The translations under genes were made by a program, and so were the position numbers. From NCBI GenBank assembly GCA_020850755.1, contig JADZEB010000023.1:1-64000 (forward strand): a stretch of 64,000 bases of DNA, in the 5' to 3' direction. This document shows, piece after piece, positions 34,203 to 44,586 of the stretch. Position 1 is the stretch's first letter. Every line of letters starts with the position of its first letter. Below the pieces are notes generated by a model. That model did not search any database. It worked only from the letters and a program-made list of their open reading frames with translations, and was not told the origin of the DNA. The stretch is from Alphaproteobacteria bacterium. Its GTDB lineage: Bacteria; Pseudomonadota; Alphaproteobacteria; Acetobacterales; Acetobacteraceae.

Positions 34203-35840
34203 TCAGCCGCGCAGGGCCTTGAACTGCTCCATATAGCCCGAGGGGTCGATCACCACATCGACCAGATTGGGGCCCGGCGCGCGGAAGGCGCGGCGCAGCG
34301 CCGGCCCCAGTGCCTCCCGGCGGGTGACGCGCTCGGCCTCGCAGCCGAAACCTTCCGCGACCTTTGCGAAGTCCGTGGGAGAGAACTCCACCCCGGCCGA
34401 GGGCATCTGCTGGCGTCGCTGCTTGAGCGCGATCATGGTCAGGGTGCTGTCGTTCATCACGACGACGGTCAGGTTGCAGCGCGCTTGCGCCGCCGTGGCA
34501 AGTTCACCCGCGCACATCATCAGCCCGCCATCGCCGGTGAAGGCGATCACGCGCCGCTCGGGCTCGGCGAGGGATGCGGCAATCGCCGCCGGCAGGGCGA
34601 AACCCATGGTGGCCAGCCCGCTTGAGATGAGCACGTCGTGCGGCTCGTTGGCCGGCCAGAAGGCCATCACCGGCAGCATGTGCGAGCCGGCATCGCAGCT
34701 CATGCGCGCGCGCGGCGGGGCGGCGGCGATCGCCTCGTCGACCACATGCTGCGGCGTGATCGGTCCGCCGCCGCGCACGGCCAGCGTCTCGCGCATGGCG
34801 GCTTTGATAGCGGCCATCTCGTCATCCTGCCAGGCCGAGCGCGCTGCGCCCTTGGCCAGCGCGCGCCCGGCGGTGGCGATGCAGCCGAACATCGACACCG
34901 CCGCCGGCACATACTGCCGGTCGAAGGGGTGCGGGCTCAGCTCCAGCACCGGCACCTTGTAGCGCCAGGGCTGGAGCGCGAACTCCACCGGATCGGCGCC
35001 GAAGGTGATGATCAGGTCGCCCTCGCCGATCGCACCGGCCTCGCCGGCGCCGCCGACATACTGGCCGAGGCAGAGCGGATGGGCGTCCGGCAGCGTGCCC
35101 TTGGCCTTGTAGGTGGGGAAGACCGGGCAGTTGAGCGCGCCAGCAAGCATGCGCAGCGCGGCCGTGGCCTCGGCACCGAGCGCCTGCAGGCCGGCGATGA
35201 TCACGGGCTTGCGGCTGCGCGCGAGCAGCGCCTTGGCCTCGGCCAGCATCTCGGGATCGGGCGCGGGCGTGGGCAGGGCGCGGGTCGGGCGCATCGGCCC
35301 GCGCGGGGCGGCATGGCGCGAGCGCTTGCTGTTGACTTCGAGATAGACCGGCCCGCGCGGCGGCGTCAGCGCCACCTGCACCAGCCGGGCGAGCTCGGCG
35401 GCAACGTCCTGCGTCTCCAGCGCCGACTGCGCGCGCGTGACGGGGCGGGCGAGCCCGGTCTGGTCGAACAGCTGGTGCGTCATGTAGGTGGTGCTGGCCT
35501 CGAACCCGTCGGACAGCATGATCATCGCGCCACGATCGAGCGAGGCGTAGGCCAGTCCGTTGATGCCATTGGCCAGCCCCGGCCCCTTGGTGGTCATGGC
35601 GACGCCGAGGGTGCCGGTGATCTCGGCGGTGACCGAGGCCATGATCGCGGCGGCGGTCTCGGTGCGGGTCAGCACGAAGGGAATGCCGCGCGCGCCGGCC
35701 GAGGCGATGATGTCGAGGCTCGATCCGCCGCCCGGCACGCCGAAGATGCGCGCAACGCCGTTCACCGCCAGGCAATCGGCGATGGTGTCGGCGACGGTGC
35801 CGGTCTGGTTCGCGGTCTCGGGGCTGGTGGGCGCGTTCAT
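34203..35840 (-). CDS. Thiamin diphosphate-dependent enzyme of the acetolactate synthase / benzoylformate decarboxylase type
   Basis: 545 residues with three ThDP-family domains. Glu61 (TRTETAAA) is the cofactor-activating glutamate, and the GDG motif (AFTGDGGLMM) with a downstream VVVMNDS closes the ThDP/Mg site. There is no neighbouring small regulatory subunit (ilvN), so it is unlikely to be biosynthetic acetolactate synthase. It is more probably a catabolic 2-oxoacid decarboxylase or carboligase. It lies 30 bp after the Bug protein gene and 96 bp before the barrel-protein gene. Confidence 0.82.
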   Translation of the reverse strand: MNAPTSPETANQTGTVADTIADCLAVNGVARIFGVPGGGSSLDIIASAGARGIPFVLTRTETAAAIMASVTAEITGTLGVAMTTKGPGLANGINGLAYASLDRGAMIMLSDGFEASTTYMTHQLFDQTGLARPVTRAQSALETQDVAAELARLVQVALTPPRGPVYLEVNSKRSRHAAPRGPMRPTRALPTPAPDPEMLAEAKALLARSRKPVIIAGLQALGAEATAALRMLAGALNCPVFPTYKAKGTLPDAHPLCLGQYVGGAGEAGAIGEGDLIITFGADPVEFALQPWRYKVPVLELSPHPFDRQYVPAAVSMFGCIATAGRALAKGAARSAWQDDEMAAIKAAMRETLAVRGGGPITPQHVVDEAIAAAPPRARMSCDAGSHMLPVMAFWPANEPHDVLISSGLATMGFALPAAIAASLAEPERRVIAFTGDGGLMMCAGELATAAQARCNLTVVVMNDSTLTMIALKQRRQQMPSAGVEFSPTDFAKVAEGFGCEAERVTRREALGPALRRAFRAPGPNLVDVVIDPSGYMEQFKALRG

Positions 35841-35870
35841 GGGTGGCTCCGTCTGGGGCTTACGATGGGT

Positions 35871-36866
35871 TCAGCGCTGCAACCAGGGGGCCTCGGCCCA
35901 CAGCCGGCCGAGGCGCGCATGCTCGGCGCGGATGAAGGCTTCATAACGGCCGCTGTCCTGGAAGGATACGGTGACGAATTGCGCATCCGACTGGGCGCGA
36001 TAGTCCGGGTCCTCCACCGCGCGCTTGAGGGCGGTTTCGAGCCGGGCACGAATGGCGGGCAAGAGTCCGCGCGGTGCGGCAACGCCGCGTGTCGAGGCGG
36101 CTAGCAGGTCGAGACCCTGTTCGCGGCAGGTGGGCAGGTCGGGCAGGGCGGGCAGGCGCTGCTCGGCGGCGACGGCGAGGCCGCGCAGCTTGCCCTCCTG
36201 GATCAGCCTCCCGGCATCGCTGAGGCTGAGGGCGGCAAAGGCGGTGTGCCCGCCTTGCACCGCCGCGCGCACGGGGGCGGAACCCGTGAAGGGAACGTGC
36301 GAAAGCTGGATACCGGTGGCACGTTCGAGTTGAAGGATCGCCAGGTGCTGTGCCCCGCCCACGCCGAGTGTGCCGCCGGCAAGAGCGCGCGGGTCGCGGC
36401 GGGCCCGCTCGATCAAGTCGGACAGGCGGCGGATCGGGCTCGCGGCCGCGACCACGAACGCCACCGGATCGGCCACCAGGCTGGCGATGAAGGTGAAGCC
36501 ATCCAGCGTGTAGCTCGCGCGTCCGTCATGCAGGCGCGAGACGAGGGTGGGCATGCCGATGAAGCCGAGCGTGTAGCCGTCGGCCTGGGCGCGGGCGAGT
36601 TCGGCCGCCGCCACCGCCCCGCCGCCGCCGGGCCGGTTGAGAACGACGAAGCTCGCACCGGGCAGATTGTGCTCGACGAAGGGCAGGAAGGTGCGCGCGG
36701 CGACATCGTTGGCGCCGCCAGCCGGGAAACCCACCAGCATGGTGATCGGCCGGCTTGGCCACGCGCCGGCGCCGGGCTGGGCCCGGGCCGTGCGCTGCAA
36801 GCCGAGATGCGCTGCCGCCGCCCCTGCCCCCAATGCAAGAAGCGATCGGCGCGATGGGCCGAGCAT
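35871..36866 (-). CDS. TctC/Bug-type periplasmic binding protein with twin-arginine-like signal
   Basis: 331 residues. The N-terminus (SRRSLLALGAGAAAAHLGL) is a Tat-type signal with cleavage near TARA. Bug-fold motifs are VGFPAGGANDVAAR and NRPGGGGAVAAAELA. It is the first gene of the operon leading to the ThDP enzyme and HyuA/HyuB, so it probably delivers or senses their substrate. No cognate TctA/TctB permease is in the window. Confidence 0.85.
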   Translation of the reverse strand: MLGPSRRSLLALGAGAAAAHLGLQRTARAQPGAGAWPSRPITMLVGFPAGGANDVAARTFLPFVEHNLPGASFVVLNRPGGGGAVAAAELARAQADGYTLGFIGMPTLVSRLHDGRASYTLDGFTFIASLVADPVAFVVAAASPIRRLSDLIERARRDPRALAGGTLGVGGAQHLAILQLERATGIQLSHVPFTGSAPVRAAVQGGHTAFAALSLSDAGRLIQEGKLRGLAVAAEQRLPALPDLPTCREQGLDLLAASTRGVAAPRGLLPAIRARLETALKRAVEDPDYRAQSDAQFVTVSFQDSGRYEAFIRAEHARLGRLWAEAPWLQR

Positions 36867-36935
36867 GACTTCCTCCCCGCGGGCGCGCCGCCCGCCCGCG
36901 CAACGAGGCGGCCGACGCAGCCTTACCGCACCTTC

Positions 36936-38135
36936 CTAGACCGGCTCCGCCGCCGGAACAAGGATGCGTGGCAGTGCCGCGAGAGCGGTGGGAATGACCG
37001 CGCCGGGCGGCGGCGGTCCCGCCGGGGTCGCCAGCGGCGGCCCGAGGCCGCGCTCCGAGAGGTAGTCGCGGAAGCGCTGGAGAAACACGGTGCGGTCGAA
37101 GCGCGCGGCATGGGCGCAGATGCGGGCCGGGGCATAGCCGCCTTCCTCGGCCTCGAAGGCGCGGATTGCCGCGGCCAGGCCGGACACGCTCTGCTCCGCG
37201 AACAGCCTTCCGCTCAGCCCCGGCACCACGGTATCGAGCGCCCCGCCGCGACCATAGGCGATGACCGGCCGGCCGCTGGCCATCGCCTCCACCGGCACGA
37301 TGCCGAAATCCTCCTCGCCGGGGAACAGCAGGGCCCGGCAGCGCGCATAGTGCCGCCGCAGCTCGGCCAAGGGTTGGTGGCCGAGGAAGGTCACGCTCGG
37401 CCCCGCCATGCGTTCGAGGCGCCGGCGCATCGGCCCCTCGCCGATGACGACCAGCCGCCGGCCGAGCGAAGTGCAGGCCGCGACGGCGAGATCGACGCGC
37501 TTGTAGGGCACGAGCTGGCCGGCGCAGAGATAGTAGTCCTCGGTCCGGTCCCGGTCCGCTTCCCCGGCGAACAGTGCCGTATCGACGGGGGGATGGATCA
37601 CGCGCGCCTCGCGCCGCCAGGCCTGGGCGATGCGGCGGGCAACGGCGCTACTGTTGGCCACGATGTGGTCGGGGCGTGCGGCGGAATGCTGGTCCCAGCG
37701 CCGCAGGCGGCGCGCCACGCCATCGGCCAGCGGGCGCAGCGGTGCCGGCAGCGTGGCGCGATATTCGGGATAGAGGTGCCAGACATAGCGCAGCGGCGCG
37801 TGCACATAGCAGACATGCTGCGTCTCGGGTGCGGTGATCACGCCCTTGGCCGGCCCGGCCTCGGACGAGATCACCAGGTCGTAGCCGCGCAGATCCAGCC
37901 GTTCCAGCGCGCTCGGCATCAGCGGCAGGTAGAGCGGATAGAGGCGCCGCGCGAAGGGCAGCCGGGCGATCGCGGTCTCGACGATGCGCCGCTCACGCAA
38001 GCTGGGCGGCAGAGCGTCGGGGCGAAGCACGTGGGTATAGATGTCGGCCTCAGGGAACAGGGAGGCGATGGCCTCCAGCACGCGCTCGCCGCCGCGCCAG
38101 TTCACCAGCCAGTAATGGATCAGCGCAACGCGCAT
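36936..38135 (-). CDS. Glycosyltransferase family 4 protein
   Basis: 399 residues from ATG 38135 (MRVALIHYWLVN). It has the GT-B fold with the C-terminal nucleotide-sugar motif FPGEEDFGIVPVEAMASG, which contains the family's E-x7-E pair. The product transfers a sugar to a surface polysaccharide, lipid or LPS acceptor. No other polysaccharide genes are next to it. The opening WRGGERVLEAI is typical of mannosyl/rhamnosyl-type transferases, but specificity is unknown. Confidence 0.85.
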   Translation of the reverse strand: MRVALIHYWLVNWRGGERVLEAIASLFPEADIYTHVLRPDALPPSLRERRIVETAIARLPFARRLYPLYLPLMPSALERLDLRGYDLVISSEAGPAKGVITAPETQHVCYVHAPLRYVWHLYPEYRATLPAPLRPLADGVARRLRRWDQHSAARPDHIVANSSAVARRIAQAWRREARVIHPPVDTALFAGEADRDRTEDYYLCAGQLVPYKRVDLAVAACTSLGRRLVVIGEGPMRRRLERMAGPSVTFLGHQPLAELRRHYARCRALLFPGEEDFGIVPVEAMASGRPVIAYGRGGALDTVVPGLSGRLFAEQSVSGLAAAIRAFEAEEGGYAPARICAHAARFDRTVFLQRFRDYLSERGLGPPLATPAGPPPPGAVIPTALAALPRILVPAAEPV

Positions 38136-38244
38136 GCCCGCACCCCCGCGCACCGCAACTCATGCGGGGCGGGATAGCATCAAGGGTTCAATGGTCGGTT
38201 AACCGCCACCCCTGGGCACCGCTCGGGCGGGGCGGGCGCTAGCC

Positions 38245-39204
38245 TCAGGGCCGTTCGGCCGCGCCATCCGGGGCTGGCGCGCTCTCGGCCACCGGGCCGC
38301 GGCGCAGCCGCCCCTCGCCGAGATAGAGCAGGATCGGTGCGGCGATGAAGATCGAGGAGGAGGTGCCGACGACGATGCCGAACATCATCGTCCAGGCGAA
38401 ACCGTGCAGCGCCTCCCCGCCGATGATGGCCAGCGGCAGGCAGGACAGGAAGGTGGTGGCCGAGGTGCCGATGGTGCGGTTCAGCGTCTCGTTGATCGAC
38501 TGGTCGATCAGCTGGCGCAGCGGCATCGCCTTGAACTTGCGCAGATTCTCGCGCATTCGGTCATAGACCACGACCTTGTCGTTGACCGAATAGCCGATGA
38601 TGGTGAGCAGTGCCGCGACCGTGACCAGGTTGAACTCGATCTGCGTGACGGCCAGGAAGCCGATCGCCTTGGTCAGGTCCAGGATCAGCGTCACCACCGC
38701 GCCGAAGCCGAACTGCCACTCGAAGCGGAACCAGATGTAGAGCAGCATGATCAGGAGCGCGAGGCCGAGCGCGGTCATGCCGCCGATGAACAGCTCCTCG
38801 GATATGCGTGCGCCGACCGTCTCCACGCGCCGGACCTGGGTGCCGGGCGCGAACTGCTCGAGCGAGGCGCGCACGCGCTGCACGGCGCGCTGCTGTGCGG
38901 CATCGTCGCCCGGCTGGCGGCCAATGCGGATCAGCACATCCTCGGGCGTTCCGAACTGCTGCAATCCGACCTCGCCCACGCCGGTGTCGGACAGGGTGGA
39001 GCGCAGCGCGGCGAACTCCGCCGGCTGGGGCGTGCGCACCTCCATCACGATGCCGCCCTTGAAGTCGATGCCGTAGTTCATGCCCGGATAGAAGAACAAC
39101 ACCACCGAGGCGACACTGAGGATCATCGACACGACCAGGCCGGCCAGCCGGCCGCGCATGAACTGGATGCGCGTATTGTCGGGAACGAGGCGGATGCGGC
39201 GCAT
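38245..39204 (-). CDS. secF: Protein translocase subunit SecF
   Basis: 319 residues; ATG 39204 lies 14 bp after the secD stop with GAGAGG upstream. There are six membrane helices, with the large periplasmic loop between the first two (GIDFKGGIVMEV motif) and the conserved IGYSVNDKVVVYDRMREN region. Together with SecD it uses the proton gradient to aid late protein translocation. Size and order (secD-secF) are normal. Confidence 0.93.
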   Translation of the reverse strand: MRRIRLVPDNTRIQFMRGRLAGLVVSMILSVASVVLFFYPGMNYGIDFKGGIVMEVRTPQPAEFAALRSTLSDTGVGEVGLQQFGTPEDVLIRIGRQPGDDAAQQRAVQRVRASLEQFAPGTQVRRVETVGARISEELFIGGMTALGLALLIMLLYIWFRFEWQFGFGAVVTLILDLTKAIGFLAVTQIEFNLVTVAALLTIIGYSVNDKVVVYDRMRENLRKFKAMPLRQLIDQSINETLNRTIGTSATTFLSCLPLAIIGGEALHGFAWTMMFGIVVGTSSSIFIAAPILLYLGEGRLRRGPVAESAPAPDGAAERP

Positions 39205-39218
39205 GATGCGTGGCCCTC

Positions 39219-40826
<1,608 letters not shown>

Positions 40827-41024
40827 CAGGTGGGGTCCTTGCACTCATCGTCTCTGCCGGCGCATTGGCTGGCGGCAGCCAGGGGGCGCCGAAGCGGCGC
40901 GGATTGTGGCGATGCGGACAGGGCTTTGCAACAGCCCCCGCGGCGCAACTGGCCCTCGGCGCATCGATCGCCTATGTAGGCAGCGCGACAGCGGTTTGGA
41001 AGTCGGCGCAGGAGCGGGGCGGGC

Positions 41025-42014
41025 ATGGAGCGGCGGTTGAGCGTGGCGGTGGCCGGGGCCGGGCATTTCGGCCGCTACCATGTCTTGAAGCTGGCGGCGG
41101 AGCCGCGCGCCCGGCTGGCCGGACTGTTCGACCCCGACCGGGCGCGGGCGGGGAGGGTAGCGGCCGAGGCGGGCGGCTGCAGGGTCTTCGAGTCGCTCGA
41201 TGCCATGGTCGCGGGCTGCGAGGCGGCGATCATCGCCACCCCCACCTTCGCCCACCACGCCACCGCCAAGGCGGTGCTGGCGGCGGGCCGCCACGCGCTG
41301 ATCGAGAAGCCCATCGCCGCCACGCTGGCCGAGGCGGACGAGCTGATCGCGCTGGCCAGGGCGCGCGGCCTCGTCCTCCAGGTCGGGCATGTCGAGCGCT
41401 TCTCGCCGGTTCAGGTGGCGCTGGCCCGCCGCCCTGTGCGCCCGCTCTATATGGAGATCACCCGCATCGCGCCCTACAAGCCGCGCGGCACCGACGTCTC
41501 CGTGATCCTCGATCTGATGATCCACGACATAGATCTGGCGCTGGCGCTGGCCAAGGCACCGATCACCTCGGTCGAGGCGGTGGGCGCGCCGCTGGTTTCC
41601 GCTACCGAGGACATCGCCAACGCCAGGCTCGGCTTCGCCAATGGCTGCGTTGCCGCCATTACCGCAAGCCGCGTCTCGCAGAAGACCGAGCGGCGCATGC
41701 GCCTGTACGAGGCGGATCGCTACACGGTGGTCGATTTCGCCGCCCGCACGCTGCGGGCCTACACGCGCGGGGCCACGCGCGGGGCGGGGGAGAGCCAGCC
41801 GGGCGTGCCCGATCTCGCCCTGGCCGAGGAGAGCTTTCCCGACGCCGATGCGCTCGCGGCCGAGGATCGCGCCTTCATCGCCTCGGTGCTCGACGGCGCG
41901 CCCGTTCTGGTCGATGGCGAGGTCGGCCGGCGGGCGCTTGCCGCCGCGATCGAGATCGCCGACAACATGGCCGCGCGGCGCGCCTTGTGGGGGCAATCGG
42001 GGCTGATGCCCTAG
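41025..42014 (+). CDS. Gfo/Idh/MocA family oxidoreductase
   Basis: 329 residues, ATG 12 bases after AGGAG. The NAD(P)-binding motif GAGHFG (11-16), the EKP motif (94-96) and the catalytic IHDIDL segment are present. The family oxidises or reduces sugars and nucleotide sugars. It converges on lpxB, and lpx-linked Gfo/Idh proteins in some proteobacteria (GnnA type) oxidise UDP-GlcNAc for lipid A with a diamino sugar. That role is possible here but unproven. Its TAG stop is part of the CTAG end of repeat element copy 2. Confidence 0.8.
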   Translation: MERRLSVAVAGAGHFGRYHVLKLAAEPRARLAGLFDPDRARAGRVAAEAGGCRVFESLDAMVAGCEAAIIATPTFAHHATAKAVLAAGRHALIEKPIAATLAEADELIALARARGLVLQVGHVERFSPVQVALARRPVRPLYMEITRIAPYKPRGTDVSVILDLMIHDIDLALALAKAPITSVEAVGAPLVSATEDIANARLGFANGCVAAITASRVSQKTERRMRLYEADRYTVVDFAARTLRAYTRGATRGAGESQPGVPDLALAEESFPDADALAAEDRAFIASVLDGAPVLVDGEVGRRALAAAIEIADNMAARRALWGQSGLMP

Positions 42015-42140
42015 AGCAGCGTCCGATCTGGTGGAACCGCAGGGCGGTTCCACCAGATCGGACTAAGCTGCTCGCAAACCTTAAGTTTCTCGGGCACGAC
42101 TTCCGTTCGGCTGATTCAAGTCGAACGGAACGTGCCCTAG
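42011..42140. repeat. Dispersed intergenic element, copy 2 (130 bp, CTAG termini, two hairpins)
   Basis: The best-preserved copy. Hairpin A has perfect 19-bp arms (42022-42040 and 42044-42062) with a 3-base loop. Hairpin B pairs GGGCACG (42092-42098) and TTCCGTTCG (42101-42109) with CGAACGGAA (42122-42130) and CGTGCCC (42131-42137). The terminal CTAGs provide the TAG stops of the oxidoreductase (plus) and lpxB (minus). It could act as a bidirectional terminator and looks MITE-like. Confidence 0.85.
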
Positions 42141-43330
42141 CCGCGCGGTTCCGCCCCGTCCCTGCCGCCTGCGCGCGGCCAGCCTGCCAGCACGCGCAGC
42201 ACCGCCGCCGCCGCCGCCTCGCTCGGCAGCATGCCTTCGGGGCGCAGCATGGCCGCGATCGCGGCGAAGGCCGCGCGCTGCGCCCCGGCCACGGCAGGAT
42301 CATCCAGCAGCGCCGCCATCGCCGGGGCCAGCCGGTCGGGCACGCACTGCTCCTGGATGAATTCGGGCACCACCTCGCGCTCGGCCAACAGGTTGACCAG
42401 CGAGGCGAAGCGCACCTTGATCAGCCGCCGCGCGATCATTGCCGTCACCGCATTGACGCGATAGGCCACCGCCATCGGCACTCCGGCGATGGCGAGTTCG
42501 AGCGTCGAGGTGCCGGACTTCGTCAGCGCCGCGGCGGCGGCGGCATAGGCGTCCGGCTTCTCCTCCGCCCGCTCCAGGATCAGTGGCGCGACCGGCCAGG
42601 CATCGGAGCGCGCGCGCACCAGGGGAGCGACGTGCGGCACGGTCGGCGCCACCGGCACGAGATCCGGGCGATCGGCGCACAGCAGGCGCAGCGTCTCGCC
42701 GAATGCCGGCATCAGCCGTTCGACCTCGCCGCGCCGGCTGCCGGGCAGCATCAGCAGGACGCGCCGGTGGGGCTCGATGCCGTGGGCGGCGCGGAAGCGG
42801 GCGCCATCGCCCTGGTCGGCGCCGGACTCGATCACCGGATGGCCGACGAAGCTCGCGGCGATGCCGTGGCGGGCGAAGAAATCCCGCTCGAAGGGCAGCA
42901 GCAGCAGCAGGTGGTCGATGCGCCGGGCGATCTTCTTCACCCGCGACTGTCGCCAGGCCCAGACCTGCGGCGCGACATAGTGGATGACGGGAAAGCCGTG
43001 GCCGCGCACCTGCGCGGCAAGCCGCAGCGTGAAGCCCGGCACGTCGATGGTGACGAGCCCGGCCGGGCGGCGGGCGAGGATGTCCTCGCGCGTCTCTTTG
43101 AGCCGGCGCAGGATGCGGCTCAGCGCCGGCAGCACCTCGGCCAGCCCCATCAGCGCCAGTTCGCCATAGGGGAACAGGCTTTCCAGCCCCTGCTCGGCCA
43201 TGCGCGGCCCGCCGACGCCGGCGAACTCGATCGCCGGATCGGCGCGGCGCAGGGCGGCCATCAGCCGCGCGCCCAGGAGATCGCCCGACGGCTCCCCGGC
43301 AACGAGATAGAGGAGCCGCGGCCTGCTCAT
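42137..43330 (-). CDS. lpxB: Lipid-A-disaccharide synthase
   Basis: 397 residues, close to the usual 380-400. Diagnostic stretches are AGEPSGDLLGA near the N-terminus, YVAPQVWAWRQSR, LLPGSRRGEV and KSGTSTLELA. It condenses UDP-2,3-diacylglucosamine with lipid X to give the lipid A disaccharide at the inner membrane. Unusually, it is not in an lpxD-fabZ-lpxA cluster but is coupled by a 4-bp overlap to an M20 peptidase gene. The stop lies in the CTAG of repeat element copy 2. Confidence 0.92.
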   Translation of the reverse strand: MSRPRLLYLVAGEPSGDLLGARLMAALRRADPAIEFAGVGGPRMAEQGLESLFPYGELALMGLAEVLPALSRILRRLKETREDILARRPAGLVTIDVPGFTLRLAAQVRGHGFPVIHYVAPQVWAWRQSRVKKIARRIDHLLLLLPFERDFFARHGIAASFVGHPVIESGADQGDGARFRAAHGIEPHRRVLLMLPGSRRGEVERLMPAFGETLRLLCADRPDLVPVAPTVPHVAPLVRARSDAWPVAPLILERAEEKPDAYAAAAAALTKSGTSTLELAIAGVPMAVAYRVNAVTAMIARRLIKVRFASLVNLLAEREVVPEFIQEQCVPDRLAPAMAALLDDPAVAGAQRAAFAAIAAMLRPEGMLPSEAAAAAVLRVLAGWPRAGGRDGAEPRG

Positions 43331-44586
43331 GCGCGCGGGGCGGCGAGGAAGTCGAAGGCGGTCAGCGCATGCACGTCTGCCACCGCGAACAGGTCGGCGA
43401 GCGTGATGTGCTCGTCGGGGCCGCCCATATTGTGCGCGGCCGGGCCATAGACCGCCGTCGGCACGCCCTTGAGGCGATAGAGCCGCGCATCGGAAGCGCC
43501 GACGCGCATGTTCACCACCGGCTTGCGCCCCAGCACCTCGGCGCCGTTGCGGGCGAGCAGGCCGAACAGCTCGTGGCGCGGGTCGGTGTGGTTCGGCTCC
43601 CACACCGGGCCGTAGCGGTAGCTGACGCCCCGCAGGCCGTCGAGCGCGGCGGCGATCTTGGCCTTGATCGTGGCCGAGGGCATGCCGATCGGCAGGCGGA
43701 TATCCACCGCCGCGCTGGCGCTGTCCGGGATCAGGTTGATCTTGCTGCCTGCATGGAACATGCCGAGATTGACGGTGACATTGAGCAGCGTCTCGCTCTC
43801 GCCGGCGCCGTTCAGCGGCTCGGAAACGGCTTTGGCGGCGGCCACGGCAGCCGCCACCTCGGGCGGAGTGGGCACGGGCATGCCGCGCAGGGCGAGCAGC
43901 CGGCCGACGGCCTCCATCACCTTCTCGGCGGCGTTGTCGCCGAGATGGACATGGGCGCCATGCGCGGCCCGGCCCTCAGCCGAGATCTCGACCCAAACCA
44001 TGCCCTTCTCGCCGAAGCGGATCACATCGGGGCTGCCGACATCGCCGATCAGGCAGGCATCGCCCAGCGCCTCGGGCACGGTGTCGAGCATGAAGCCCGT
44101 GCCCATCACGCCCATCGTCTCCTCGTCGGCGGCGAGCGTGACGGCGATCTCGCCGGCCCAGTCCTCGCGGCATTCGGCGAGCAGCGCCACCGCCATCAGC
44201 GAGGCGGCGATGCCGCCCTTCATGTCGGCGATGCCGCGGCCCCACATGCGGTCGTTCTTGACGATGCCGGCCAAGGGCGAGACGGTCCAGCGCGCGGCAT
44301 CGCCGATCGCGTAGGTGTCGAGATGGCCGTTGAAGACGAAGCGCCGGCCGGGCCGCCCGCCGCGCAGGATGGCGACAACATTGGCCATCGGCTCCTGCGC
44401 GGTCGCCAGCCGGGCCTCGACGCCCGGAATGGCGCCGAGCAGTTCCAGCGCCGCGTGCGCGGCGGCGCGCGTGTCGCCGGGCGGGTTCTCGCTCGCCGCG
44501 CGCACCAGCGTGCGCGCCATGCCGATCAGCCGGTCGCGTTCGGCGCCGAGGCGGGATTTGAGGCGGGTGCGTGCGGCGCTGGTCAT
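43327..44586 (-). CDS. M20 family metallopeptidase / amidohydrolase (ArgE/DapE type)
   Basis: 419 residues. The di-zinc site is visible: His88 and Asp90 in GHLDTYA, Asp121 in GIADMKGG, the catalytic/metal pair Glu155-Glu156 in DEETMG, and a late His in the PAAHNMGG segment. A dimerisation domain occupies about 195-310. It hydrolyses an N-acyl amino acid or peptide-like amide. It overlaps the upstream nitrilase gene and downstream lpxB by four bases each, so all are translated together. The substrate is unknown. Confidence 0.85.
   Translation of the reverse strand: MTSAARTRLKSRLGAERDRLIGMARTLVRAASENPPGDTRAAAHAALELLGAIPGVEARLATAQEPMANVVAILRGGRPGRRFVFNGHLDTYAIGDAARWTVSPLAGIVKNDRMWGRGIADMKGGIAASLMAVALLAECREDWAGEIAVTLAADEETMGVMGTGFMLDTVPEALGDACLIGDVGSPDVIRFGEKGMVWVEISAEGRAAHGAHVHLGDNAAEKVMEAVGRLLALRGMPVPTPPEVAAAVAAAKAVSEPLNGAGESETLLNVTVNLGMFHAGSKINLIPDSASAAVDIRLPIGMPSATIKAKIAAALDGLRGVSYRYGPVWEPNHTDPRHELFGLLARNGAEVLGRKPVVNMRVGASDARLYRLKGVPTAVYGPAAHNMGGPDEHITLADLFAVADVHALTAFDFLAAPRA

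Noticed and set aside
34203..35840. Biosynthetic acetolactate synthase (ilvB)
   Set aside because: There is no ilvN regulatory subunit or ilvC nearby, and the gene is inside a catabolic operon with hyuAB and a binding protein.
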